DNA of 64,000 bases from DASRAU01 sp035638075. GTDB lineage: Bacteria > Acidobacteriota > Polarisedimenticolia > Gp22-AA2. The position numbers were made by a program, and so were the translations under genes. Positions 34,819 through 42,755 of this stretch are shown here, in pieces (positions within the stretch are counted from its first letter, which is position 1; every line of letters starts with the position of its first letter). The notes under the pieces are model-generated. The model worked only from the letters and a program-made list of their open reading frames with translations, made no database searches and was not told where the DNA came from. Location: assembly GCA_035638075.1 (NCBI GenBank), contig DASRAU010000023.1:1-64000 (forward strand). Reading direction: 5' to 3'.

Positions 34819-35406
34819 ATGATCAACCTTCCGACCTGGATCACCATCGGCCGCATCTTCCTGACCCCGGTCCTGGTCGTGGTCCTGATGACCCGTACCA
34901 CGGCCCTCGAACATCTCAACGTCTCCTGGCAGATCATCGGGGTCTGCGTGTTCCTGCTCGCCTCGCTCACCGACTGGCTCGACGGCTGGCTGGCGCGGCG
35001 CCGCGACGAGGTGACGACCCTCGGCATCCTGCTCGACCCGATCGCCGACAAGCTCCTGACCTCCGCCGCCTTCGTGTCGCTGGTGGAGATCGGCGCCGCC
35101 AAGGCGTGGATGGTCTGGATCATTCTCGGGCGGGAGTTCGCCGTGGACGGCCTCCGGATGATCGCCTCGTCCCAGGGCGTGACCATCGGGGCGAGCGTCT
35201 GGGGGAAGTACAAGATGATCAGCCAGATCGTGGCCATCGTCCTCCTGATGTTCGGCAACCGCTACCTGGGACAGTGGGACCTGGCGGGCGACGTGGCCAT
35301 CTGGGTGGTCGTCGCGGTCGCGGTCCTGTCGGCGACCGACTACTTCCTGAGGTTCTCGCGCCGGCTCGGGGTGGTGGACGGCCGCGAGGGATCGCGTGCC
35401 GGCTGA
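34819..35406 (+). CDS. pgsA: CDP-diacylglycerol-glycerol-3-phosphate 3-phosphatidyltransferase
   Basis: A 195-residue membrane enzyme making phosphatidylglycerol phosphate. The full CDP-alcohol phosphotransferase signature D-x2-DG-x2-AR-x8-G-x3-D-x3-D is present in DWLDGWLARRRDEV...GILLDPIADK. NLPTWITIGRIFLTPVLV is the typical N-terminus. ATG at 34819 follows GAGGG. It is the first gene of a lipid/envelope operon continuing to 40975. Its stop overlaps the DUF502 start by 11 bases. Confidence 0.94.
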   Translation: MINLPTWITIGRIFLTPVLVVVLMTRTTALEHLNVSWQIIGVCVFLLASLTDWLDGWLARRRDEVTTLGILLDPIADKLLTSAAFVSLVEIGAAKAWMVWIILGREFAVDGLRMIASSQGVTIGASVWGKYKMISQIVAIVLLMFGNRYLGQWDLAGDVAIWVVVAVAVLSATDYFLRFSRRLGVVDGREGSRAG

Positions 35407-36112
35407 TCGACCGCGGCCGCGCGGCTTCGCCCGGCTGCGGCAGTGGTTCTTCACCGGCCTCATCCTGGTGCTGCCGATGATGATCACCGTGTGGCTGCTG
35501 GCCGTGCTCGTGCGCCTCGTCGAGGGGGTGTCGTCGCCCGTGCTCCTCGCCGTCCTCAGGTTCGCGTGGCCGGTCTTCGGGCACGACCCGGTGGTCGTCG
35601 CCTGGGTGGTCCCCATACTCGGGGTGATCCTGACCTTCGGGCTCATCCTCGCCGTCGGGGCGTTCGCCAGCAACTTCGTCGGCCGCAAGGTGGTGGAGGA
35701 GTTCGAGCGCCTGGTGCTGCGGCTGCCGGTCGTGAAGGGGATCTACGGATCGGCGCGCCAGCTCATCGACGCCTTCAGCAGCACCAACGCCGCCTTCCGG
35801 CGTGTCGTGGCGGTCGAGTACCCGCGTCCCGGCGTCTACACCATCGGCTTCCTGACCCGGAGCGACACGCAGATGGCGCGGGAAGGGGAGCCGCCGCTGC
35901 GCGACGTGTCGCTGGTGTTCCTGCCGACATCGCCGAACCCGACTTCGGGCTGGCTCGCAGTCGTGCCGAATGCCCAGGTGGTGCCGCTCGACATGTCCAT
36001 CGAGGAAGGCGTGAAGCTCATCGTCAGCGGCGGGCTCGTCACCCCCGGCGAGCCGGGGCGCGCCGCGACCCCGCCCGCCGGCGTGACGGCGCCCCCGGTC
36101 GGAGCGCCCTGA
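35396..36112 (+). CDS. DUF502 family membrane protein
   Basis: A 238-residue protein with two membrane segments (WFFTGLILVLPMMITVWLLAVLV and VVPILGVILTFGLILAVGAFA), then a soluble domain with the DUF502 landmarks LVLRLPVVKGIYGSARQLIDAF, VVAVEYPRPGVYTIGFLT, VFLPTSPNPTSGWLAVVP and SIEEGVKLIVSGG. Function is unknown; family members are widespread and often lie near lipid or envelope genes, as here. The tail is Pro/Ala-rich. GTG at 35396, with GAGGG upstream, lies inside pgsA. Confidence 0.9.
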   Translation: MPADRPRPRGFARLRQWFFTGLILVLPMMITVWLLAVLVRLVEGVSSPVLLAVLRFAWPVFGHDPVVVAWVVPILGVILTFGLILAVGAFASNFVGRKVVEEFERLVLRLPVVKGIYGSARQLIDAFSSTNAAFRRVVAVEYPRPGVYTIGFLTRSDTQMAREGEPPLRDVSLVFLPTSPNPTSGWLAVVPNAQVVPLDMSIEEGVKLIVSGGLVTPGEPGRAATPPAGVTAPPVGAP

Positions 36113-36717
36113 TGTTCTACTGGTTCGTGAAGGGGATCTTCTACCCGTTCGTGCGGCTCTACCTGGGGCTGACGCGCGACGGTCTCGAGCACCTGCCGCC
36201 GCGCGGCGCGGCCATCGTCGCGTCGAACCACGTGTCGTACATGGACGCGATCCTGCTCGGTTCGGCGGCGCCTCGGCCGATCCATTTCATCGTGCTGCAG
36301 TGGATGTACGACCTGCTCTTCCTGCGCTGGTTCTACTGGGGGATGGGGACCATTCCGGTGCGCGCCGGCCGCGACGCGCACGGCCTGAGGCAGGCGGTGC
36401 GCACCCTCCAGAGCGGGCGGATCGTCGGCCTCTTCCCCGAGGGCTCGCGCAGCGAGGACGGGCGCTTCGGCGACACCCAGCCGGGGGCGGCGCTCCTCGC
36501 CGCCCTCAGCAAGGTCCCGGTCGTGCCGGTGTTCATCGACGGCGCGGCCGACTCGATGCCGGTCGGCGGGGCGATCCCGCGGCCGGCGCGTGTGCACGTG
36601 CGCTTCGGGCCGCCGCTGCGCTTCCCGGAAGGGAAGGCCGGACGCGACCGCGAAGCGCTGCAGCTCTTCGGTCGGCGGCTCGAGGAAGCGATCCGCGCGC
36701 TGGGGCCCGCGGCATGA
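36112..36717 (+). CDS. plsC: 1-acyl-sn-glycerol-3-phosphate acyltransferase
   Basis: A 201-residue PlsC-fold acyltransferase that makes phosphatidic acid. The catalytic block NHVSYMDA (H-x4-D) is near residues 44-51, the glycerophosphate-binding FPEGSRSEDG around 106, and VPVVPVFIDGA follows. One hydrophobic helix is at the N-terminus. The ATG overlaps the DUF502 stop and its own stop overlaps cinA. With plsY and gpsA in the same operon it forms most of the route to phosphatidic acid. Confidence 0.92.
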   Translation: MFYWFVKGIFYPFVRLYLGLTRDGLEHLPPRGAAIVASNHVSYMDAILLGSAAPRPIHFIVLQWMYDLLFLRWFYWGMGTIPVRAGRDAHGLRQAVRTLQSGRIVGLFPEGSRSEDGRFGDTQPGAALLAALSKVPVVPVFIDGAADSMPVGGAIPRPARVHVRFGPPLRFPEGKAGRDREALQLFGRRLEEAIRALGPAA

Positions 36718-38003
36718 GCGGCCACTCGACCCTGCCCGGAGGAGGCGCCCCGCGCACCGGCCCGCGGCGGGCGGAGACCATCGCCATCGGGACGGAGCTC
36801 CTGGGGCCCGACCGCATCGACAGCAATGGCGCCTTCCTGTCGCGGGCACTCGGCGCGCACGGCTACGAGGTCCGCTTCCGGACCGTGGTCGGCGACGATG
36901 TGCACGAGCTGGAGGACGCGCTGCGCCTGGCGATCACGCGGGTGGACCTCGTGGTCGCCACGGGCGGCCTGGGTCCCACGGTGGACGACCTGACGCGCGA
37001 GGCCGTCGCCGCGGTGCTGCGCCTGCCGCTCGAGGAGGACGCGGCGCTGGTGCGCGAGCTCGAGGAGCGCTTCCGGCGGCACGGCCGGCCGATGCCCCCG
37101 TCGAACCTGCGTCAGGCGCAGGTGCCGCGCGGCGCCGAGGTGCTGCCCAACAAGCTCGGCACCGCCCCGGGCCTGCTCCTGCGCACCGACCGGGCCATCC
37201 TCGCGCTCCTCCCCGGTGTCCCGAGCGAGATGGAGCGCATGACCCTCGATGCCCTCCTGCCGCGGCTCGACAAGACCGGGCCCCGGCGGGTGCACCGCAT
37301 CATCAAGATCGCCGGCACCAACGAATCGGATGTCGATCACCGGCTCGCCGCCGTTCACAAGACGGCGGGGAAGGTCGGCTGGACCATCCTCGCCGGCGCG
37401 GGACAGATCGAGATCCACCTGACCGAATGGACAACGCCCAGAGGGAAGGCCACCGAGATCGAGCGTCTCGACGCCGGGATCGCCGCGGTGCTCGGCGACG
37501 ACGTCTTCGGCCGCAACGAGGACACGCTCGAAGAAGTCGTCGGCCGGCTGCTGGTGTCGCGCCGGCACACCGTCGCCGCGGCGGAGTCGATCACCGGCGG
37601 ACGGATCGCGCGGCGCTTCACGGCGGTGCCCGGGGCCTCGAACTGGTTCGCCGGGGGCGGCGTCGTCTACACGGACGCGGCGAAGCGGGTGCTCGCTGAT
37701 CTCGACGCCGCGATCCTCGAGCGCCACGGCGCCGTCTCCGCCGAGGCGGCGATCGGCCTGGCGGAGGGCATCCGCCGGCGGCTGGGCGCGGACTGGGGGA
37801 TCGCGACCACCGGCTTCGCCGGGCCCGCGGGGCATCGAGATACACACCCACCCGGCACCGTCATCCTCGGCGTGGCCGGACCGGACGGCTCCTCGTCGCG
37901 GCGCCTGTTGCTTCCGGGAACGAGGACGGTGGTGCAGGCCCGCGCCGCGCAGGCGGCCCTCGATCTCCTGCGGCGCGAGTTGCTGCGGGCGGCGGGGAAG
38001 TGA
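36714..38003 (+). CDS. cinA: CinA-family protein (MoCF-like plus nicotinamide-nucleotide amidase domains)
   Basis: A 429-residue two-domain CinA. The N-terminal MoCF-like domain has IAIGTELLGPDRIDSNGAFL, ATGGLGPTVDDLTREAVA and LLPGVPSEMERM. The C-terminal PncC amidase domain has VAAAESITGGRIARRFTAVPGASNWFAGG and IATTGFAGPAG. Full-length members can show ADP-ribose pyrophosphatase and NMN deamidase activity in pyridine-nucleotide salvage. cinA next to pgsA and thpR is a recurrent neighbourhood in bacteria. It overlaps both neighbours by four bases. Confidence 0.94.
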   Translation: MSGHSTLPGGGAPRTGPRRAETIAIGTELLGPDRIDSNGAFLSRALGAHGYEVRFRTVVGDDVHELEDALRLAITRVDLVVATGGLGPTVDDLTREAVAAVLRLPLEEDAALVRELEERFRRHGRPMPPSNLRQAQVPRGAEVLPNKLGTAPGLLLRTDRAILALLPGVPSEMERMTLDALLPRLDKTGPRRVHRIIKIAGTNESDVDHRLAAVHKTAGKVGWTILAGAGQIEIHLTEWTTPRGKATEIERLDAGIAAVLGDDVFGRNEDTLEEVVGRLLVSRRHTVAAAESITGGRIARRFTAVPGASNWFAGGGVVYTDAAKRVLADLDAAILERHGAVSAEAAIGLAEGIRRRLGADWGIATTGFAGPAGHRDTHPPGTVILGVAGPDGSSSRRLLLPGTRTVVQARAAQAALDLLRRELLRAAGK

Positions 38004-38572
38004 GGCTGTTCGTGGCCGCGGAGATACCCGACGAGGTCCGCGAGCGGCTCGCCGACTGTCAGAAGCGGCTCCGGGATCTGCCGCTGCCGCTGCGCTGGAC
38101 GCGCCCGGAGGGGATCCACGTGACGTTTTTCTTCCTGGGCGAAACGCCGGAGACGCGCGTGACCGCGGTCGTTGACGCGATCGCGCCGGTGGCCGCGGGC
38201 GCCGCTTCGTTCCGGCTCGAAGCGCTCGGGGTCCACACCTTTCCGGGTCACGGGCGCCCGCGCGTCCTCGTCTTCGGCCTGCGCGGCGACCTCGAGACCG
38301 CCGCCCGGCTCAAGCGCGGTCTCGACGGCGCGCTTCAGGAGATTGGCTTCACCCCCGACGATCGACCGTTCCGCCCGCATCTCACGCTGGCGCGCACCAG
38401 GGAGGGACGTGCCGGCGACTGGAAGACGCCGCTGGCGCGGGAGGCGGAGGCCGAGGGAGGCGCCTTCGAAGTGCACCATCTCGTCCTCTTCGAGAGCCGC
38501 CTCGGCCCCGGCGGTTCGCAGTATCGCGCCCTGCAGGAGTTCCCGCTGGGCCAGGAGCGCCGGACGGCATGA
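38000..38572 (+). CDS. thpR: RNA 2',3'-cyclic phosphodiesterase
   Basis: A 190-residue 2H-phosphoesterase. The two His motifs are IHVTFFFLG (about residue 39) and HLTLAR (about 128), spaced as in ThpR/LigT. MRLFVAAEIPDEVRERL is the standard N-terminus. The enzyme opens 2',3'-cyclic phosphates on RNA ends. GTG at 38000 overlaps the cinA stop, and its stop overlaps plsY. Confidence 0.92.
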   Translation: MRLFVAAEIPDEVRERLADCQKRLRDLPLPLRWTRPEGIHVTFFFLGETPETRVTAVVDAIAPVAAGAASFRLEALGVHTFPGHGRPRVLVFGLRGDLETAARLKRGLDGALQEIGFTPDDRPFRPHLTLARTREGRAGDWKTPLAREAEAEGGAFEVHHLVLFESRLGPGGSQYRALQEFPLGQERRTA

Positions 38573-39171
38573 GCGGTGACGCGCTCGCCGCGGTGACGGG
38601 CTTCCTGCTCGGTTCGATTCCCTTCTCGTACCTCCTGGCGCGGGTGTTCGGAGGGCTCGACATCCGCGCCGTCGGCAGTGGCAATGTCGGAGCGACCAAT
38701 GTCGCCCGCTTCGCCGGCTGGCGGCTCGGTGTCATCGCGCTGCTCCTCGACGCGGCGAAAGGGGCCGCGGCGGCGTTCGCCGGCCGCAGCTTCACGGATC
38801 CGGAGCACGCCACGACGGCCGGCGCCATCGCCGGCGGCGCCGCGATTCTCGGCCACGTCTTCACGCCGTGGCTCGGCTTCCGCGGCGGCAAAGGGGTCGC
38901 GACCGGCGCCGGGGCCTTCTCCGTCCTGGCTCCGATGGCGCTGGGGATCGCGCTGGCTTCCTTCGCCGCCGCCGTGGCGCTGAGCCGGATGATCTCGCTC
39001 GGCTCGGTGAGCGCCGCGGTCATGCTGCCGATCGCGGCCCTTGGACTGCGGCTTCCGGTGCCCGTCGTTGTTCTCGCGTTCGGCGCGGGCATCCTGATCC
39101 TGTTCACGCACCGAACCAACATCGGCCGCATGCTACAGAAGGCCGAGCCCCGGATCGGGAGCCGCGCGTGA
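38569..39171 (+). CDS. plsY: Glycerol-3-phosphate acyltransferase PlsY
   Basis: A 200-residue polytopic membrane enzyme that acylates glycerol-3-phosphate with acyl-phosphate. The three conserved loops are visible: GSIPFSYLLARVFGG with SGNVGATNVAR, GHVFTPWLGFRGGKGVATG, and the C-terminal HRTNIGRML. Several hydrophobic helices are present. It sits between thpR and gpsA, with gpsA supplying its substrate. Confidence 0.95.
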   Translation: MSGDALAAVTGFLLGSIPFSYLLARVFGGLDIRAVGSGNVGATNVARFAGWRLGVIALLLDAAKGAAAAFAGRSFTDPEHATTAGAIAGGAAILGHVFTPWLGFRGGKGVATGAGAFSVLAPMALGIALASFAAAVALSRMISLGSVSAAVMLPIAALGLRLPVPVVVLAFGAGILILFTHRTNIGRMLQKAEPRIGSRA

Positions 39172-40187
39172 GCGGGGCTTCGGGGTCCGGCGCCGGCCGC
39201 GCCGCCGTCCTGGGAGCGGGATCGTGGGGGACCGCGCTCGCGATCCATCTTGCGCGCTCCGGCGTCGACACGATCCTGTGGGCGCGGCGCGCCGCGTGCG
39301 CCGCCGACCTGAAGCGCGACCGCGTGAACACGGCGTACCTGTCCGGCTGTCCCTTCCCGGACGGCCTCCAGACCACGGCCGATCTCGCCGAGGCGCTCGC
39401 GGGATGCCGGCTGGTGATCTTCGTCGCGCCGGCGCAGGCGAGCCGGACTCTCTTCCGCGCTGCGGAGGCGCATCTCGACCCTGCAGCCGATCGTGTCGTG
39501 GCGTCCAAGGGGATCGAAGAGGGGAGCGGCCTGCGACTCGACGAGGTGATGCGGCAGGAAGCCCCGTCGGCCCCGCCCTGCGCCATTCTCTCCGGTCCCT
39601 CCTTCGCCCAGGAGCTGGCGCAGGGGCAGCCGACCGCCGTCGTGGTCGCCTCGTCGGACGAGGCGGTCGCCCTGCGGGTGCAGGAGCAGGTCACGGCCGG
39701 CTCGTTCCGCCTCTACCGCAACCGCGATCCCGTCGGCGTCGCCCTCGGGGGAGCGCTGAAGAACGTCATGGCGCTCGCCACCGGCATCGCCGAGGGCACC
39801 GGTCTCGGCCTGAACACGCGCGCGGCGCTCTTGACCCGTGGCCTCGCCGAGATGACGCGGCTCGGTGTCGCCGCCGGCGGCAGCGCCGGGACGTTTGCCG
39901 GCCTCGCCGGCCTGGGGGATCTGGTCCTGACCTGCACCGGGGGACTGAGCCGCAACCGATCGCTCGGCATCGAGATTGGCCGCGGCCGGCCGCTCAAGGA
40001 GCTGCTCGCCGAAAGACGCACCGTCGCCGAAGGCGTGGCGACGACGCGCGCCACCCTCGCCCTCGCGGCGCGCCACGGGGTCGAGATGCCGATCGCGTCG
40101 CAGGTGCGCGACGTCCTCGACGGCCGCCGATCCGCCGCCGAGGCGGTGCGGGACCTGCTGTCGCGACCTTTGAAGGAGGAGGCATGA
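39168..40187 (+). CDS. gpsA: NAD(P)-dependent glycerol-3-phosphate dehydrogenase
   Basis: A 339-residue enzyme reducing dihydroxyacetone phosphate to sn-glycerol-3-phosphate. The Rossmann motif is VLGAGSWGTALAIHLA, followed by SKGIEEGSGL, ILSGPSFAQELAQGQPTAVVVAS, the catalytic Lys in GGALKNVMALATGI, and GLAGLGDLVLTCTGGLSRNRSLG. It feeds the adjacent PlsY. GTG at 39168 overlaps the plsY stop; the stop overlaps the PHP-phosphatase start. Confidence 0.95.
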   Translation: MSGASGSGAGRAAVLGAGSWGTALAIHLARSGVDTILWARRAACAADLKRDRVNTAYLSGCPFPDGLQTTADLAEALAGCRLVIFVAPAQASRTLFRAAEAHLDPAADRVVASKGIEEGSGLRLDEVMRQEAPSAPPCAILSGPSFAQELAQGQPTAVVVASSDEAVALRVQEQVTAGSFRLYRNRDPVGVALGGALKNVMALATGIAEGTGLGLNTRAALLTRGLAEMTRLGVAAGGSAGTFAGLAGLGDLVLTCTGGLSRNRSLGIEIGRGRPLKELLAERRTVAEGVATTRATLALAARHGVEMPIASQVRDVLDGRRSAAEAVRDLLSRPLKEEA

Positions 40188-40975
40188 TCGACCTGCACAA
40201 CCACCTGCTCCCCGGCATCGACGACGGGGCGAAGCAGCTCGAGGAGACGCTCGAGTTCCTCCGCATCGCCGGCCGCGACGGCATCACCGCCGTCACCGCC
40301 ACGCCGCACATGAAGCCCGGCGTGTACGACAACACCCGGGCCGCCATCTTCGAGAGCATCGCGAAGGTGAAGCAGGCGGCGCGCGGCGACGAGGCGGAGA
40401 AGGTCGAGCTCCTGCCCGGCGCCGAGGTCTATTTCACCGCCGACGTCGTGCAGCGCGCGAAAGCAGGGGATCTGATGACGGTCGCCGACCGCGGCAAGTA
40501 CATGCTCCTCGAGCTGCCGTACCAGCAGATACCGATGAAGGTGGACGACACCATCTTCCAGCTCCGCCTGCTCGGCATCACGCCGATCATGGCGCACCCC
40601 GAGCGCGTGGCGTATTACCTGGAGGACTTCGAGCGCGTCGCCGCGTCGGTGCGTCTCGGAGCCCTGACCCAGGTGACCGGCAATTCCATCACCGGCCGGT
40701 TCGGCAACAAGGCGCGCGATTTCGCCGTGCGCATGCTGGAGCGGAACCTCATCCACATCCTCGCCTCCGACAGCCACGACGTCCGCTACCGTCCCCCCAC
40801 CCTCTCGGACGCCCGCGACGCCGTCGCCAGGCTCGTTGGCGCCCCCATCGCCCGGCGCCTCGTCGAAGACAACCCGGCCGCCATCCTGGCCGGCCAGGAA
40901 ATCGCCTCCGACCCGGAGCCCCCGGCCCCCCCCACCCGCCGGGGCCTCTTCTCCCGCCTCTTCAAGCGGTCCTGA
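40184..40975 (+). CDS. CpsB/YwqE-type PHP protein-tyrosine phosphatase
   Basis: A 263-residue PHP-fold metal-dependent phosphatase. Metal-binding His/Asp clusters are MIDLHNHLLPGIDDGAK, ATPHMKPGVY, LPGAEVYF, MAHPERVAYY and LASDSHDVRYR. It resembles CpsB, which dephosphorylates bacterial tyrosine kinases controlling capsule export. No such kinase or Wzz gene is in the window. A strong GGAGGAGG precedes the ATG. It ends the pgsA operon, with a Pro/Arg-rich tail ending FSRLFKRS. Confidence 0.88.
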   Translation: MIDLHNHLLPGIDDGAKQLEETLEFLRIAGRDGITAVTATPHMKPGVYDNTRAAIFESIAKVKQAARGDEAEKVELLPGAEVYFTADVVQRAKAGDLMTVADRGKYMLLELPYQQIPMKVDDTIFQLRLLGITPIMAHPERVAYYLEDFERVAASVRLGALTQVTGNSITGRFGNKARDFAVRMLERNLIHILASDSHDVRYRPPTLSDARDAVARLVGAPIARRLVEDNPAAILAGQEIASDPEPPAPPTRRGLFSRLFKRS

Positions 40976-41004
40976 GGGAGGGGACCGGGCCCCGCAAGTC
41001 CCCG

Positions 41005-41033
41005 TTTACAAAAGCCTTACGGATCAATAAAAT
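41005..41033 (+). promoter_or_regulatory. Strong sigma-70-type promoter of the TPR lipoprotein-ftsY unit
   Basis: TTTACA (41005-41010), a 17-base spacer and TAAAAT (41028-41033): five of six matches in each box. It is the closest to a full consensus promoter in the window. Confidence 0.75.
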
Positions 41034-41057
41034 GGCGGGTCCTCAAGGGGGAAAAGT

Positions 41058-41777
41058 GTGCCCGTGATGCGGATCGGAAGGACAAGCGATGCGCGTGCAG
41101 ACGTGCGGCCGCTTCTAGCGGCCCTCCTGGCCCTCGGCCTTCTGGCCGGAGGGACGGCGTGTTCTTCGTCGGGGACGCAGGCGGTGCAGGCGGACGAAAG
41201 CAACCGCTTCCTGCGTCTCGCGATGGTCCAGATGGAGCAGGGACAGACCTCCCAGGCCCTGGAATCGGCCAAGGAGGCCGTCAAGCGCGACCCGAAGAAC
41301 GCCGAGGCGCACCACTACCTCGGGCTCATCCACATGAACCTCAGCGAGTACGACCAGGCGATCGACCACCTCCAGCAGGCGGTGAAGATCGATCCGCACT
41401 TCACCGACGCCCACAACGTCCTCGGCGTCCTGTACCGCGAGACCAAGCAGTACGACAAGGCGCTGAAGGAATTCCAGGCGGCGCTGACCGACAAGACGTA
41501 CCGCACCCCCGAGAAGATCCAGCTGAACCTGGGCAACCTCTATCTCGACCAGGGGGTCCTCTCGGAGGCGCAGCGCTCCTTCCAGAAGGCGGTCGAGCTC
41601 AACCCGAAGTACCTGCTCGGCTACATCGGGCTCGGGACGGCCTACCAGAAGATGGGCAAGCCCGACCTCGCCAGCGCCCAGTTCAAGAAGGTGCTGGAGC
41701 TGTCGCCGACCGGTCCCGAGGCGGAGAAGGCGAAGCAGCTCCTCTCGACGAGCAGCGGAGCGCGGAGCGGCTCGTGA
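41058..41777 (+). CDS. TPR-repeat lipoprotein (PilW/NlpI-like)
   Basis: A 239-residue protein. It has an N-terminal export signal (LLAALLALGLLAGG) ending in TACSSS, with a likely lipidated Cys near residue 35. About five tetratricopeptide repeats follow (AEAHHYLGLIHMNLSEYDQAIDHLQQAVKIDP, AHNVLGVLYRETKQYDKALKEF, and so on). Members of this family, such as PilW/PilF, assist secretin assembly for type IV pili, but function here is only suggested. GTG at 41058 follows AAGGGGG; an ATG three codons in is possible. Its stop overlaps the ftsY start. Confidence 0.82.
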   Translation: MPVMRIGRTSDARADVRPLLAALLALGLLAGGTACSSSGTQAVQADESNRFLRLAMVQMEQGQTSQALESAKEAVKRDPKNAEAHHYLGLIHMNLSEYDQAIDHLQQAVKIDPHFTDAHNVLGVLYRETKQYDKALKEFQAALTDKTYRTPEKIQLNLGNLYLDQGVLSEAQRSFQKAVELNPKYLLGYIGLGTAYQKMGKPDLASAQFKKVLELSPTGPEAEKAKQLLSTSSGARSGS

Positions 41778-42736
41778 CCGAGATGACCCCGAAGTCGGCC
41801 GGCCGTCTCGAGCGCTTCATGCACGGGTTGAAGCGCACGCGGGATGGTCTGCTCGGCAAGGTGTCGTCGCTCCTGCCTGGAGGCGCCGCGACCGGCACCG
41901 ACTGGGGCGAGGCGCTGGAGAACGCTCTGATCGAGGCCGACCTCGGGCCCGAGACCGCGGCGCGCATCGTGGACGAGGTGCGCGGCACCAGCGGCACCCG
42001 CGCCCCTTCGTGGGGGCAGGTGCGCAGCGCCGCGCGCGGCGAGATCCTCCGGCTCCTGGCGGCACCAGGGGCGGGAGCGCCGTCCGTGCCCGCGGCGGCC
42101 GCGGCGCCCGCGGGACAACCTCGCGTGATCCTGATCGTCGGGGTCAACGGCGGAGGCAAGACGACCACCGCCGGCAAGCTGGCGCGCCGGCTGGTCGCCG
42201 CGGGAGCCAGGGTGATGCTGTGCCCCGCCGACACGTTCCGCGCCGGTGCCTCAGAGCAGCTGAAGATCTGGGCGACCCGGGCGGGAGCCGAGTTCAGCGG
42301 CGAGCGCCCCGGGGCCGACCCGTCCGCGGTGGCGTTCGACGCGGCCGCCGCCGCCGAGGCGCGCGGCATCGACGCGCTCATCGTGGACACGGCTGGCCGC
42401 CTGCACACGCAGGATCCGCTGATGCGGGAGCTCGAGAAGGTGAGGCGCACGCTCGGCCGCCGCATCGCCGGAGCGCCGCACGAGGTGCTGCTGGTGCTCG
42501 ACGCGACGACGGGGCAGAACGGCCTGCCGCAGGCGCGCCGGTTCCTCGACGCGGCCGGTGTCGGCGGTCTCGTTCTGACCAAGATCGACGGCACGGCGCG
42601 CGGCGGCATTGCCGTGCGCATCGTCCAGGAACTGGGCCTGCCGCTGCGCTACCTCGGCGTCGGGGAAGGCCCCGACGACCTGATCGACTTCGACCCGGAG
42701 GCGTTCGTCGACGGACTCCTGCCGGCCGCCGCCTAG
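41774..42736 (+). CDS. ftsY: Signal recognition particle receptor FtsY
   Basis: A 320-residue SRP GTPase. The short N domain (RTRDGLLGKVSSLLPGG...ENALIEADLG) is followed by the G domain with Walker A GVNGGGKTTTAGKLA, ADTFRAGASEQLKIW, DTAGRLHTQDPLMREL and LTKIDGTARGG. It docks the ribosome-SRP complex at the inner membrane. The acidic A domain seen in E. coli is absent. GTG at 41774 overlaps the TPR stop; an ATG three codons later is the alternative. Its partner Ffh is 3 kb downstream. Confidence 0.96.
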   Translation: MTEMTPKSAGRLERFMHGLKRTRDGLLGKVSSLLPGGAATGTDWGEALENALIEADLGPETAARIVDEVRGTSGTRAPSWGQVRSAARGEILRLLAAPGAGAPSVPAAAAAPAGQPRVILIVGVNGGGKTTTAGKLARRLVAAGARVMLCPADTFRAGASEQLKIWATRAGAEFSGERPGADPSAVAFDAAAAAEARGIDALIVDTAGRLHTQDPLMRELEKVRRTLGRRIAGAPHEVLLVLDATTGQNGLPQARRFLDAAGVGGLVLTKIDGTARGGIAVRIVQELGLPLRYLGVGEGPDDLIDFDPEAFVDGLLPAAA

Positions 42737-42755
42737 GAGCCTGGGGAGATCGAGG

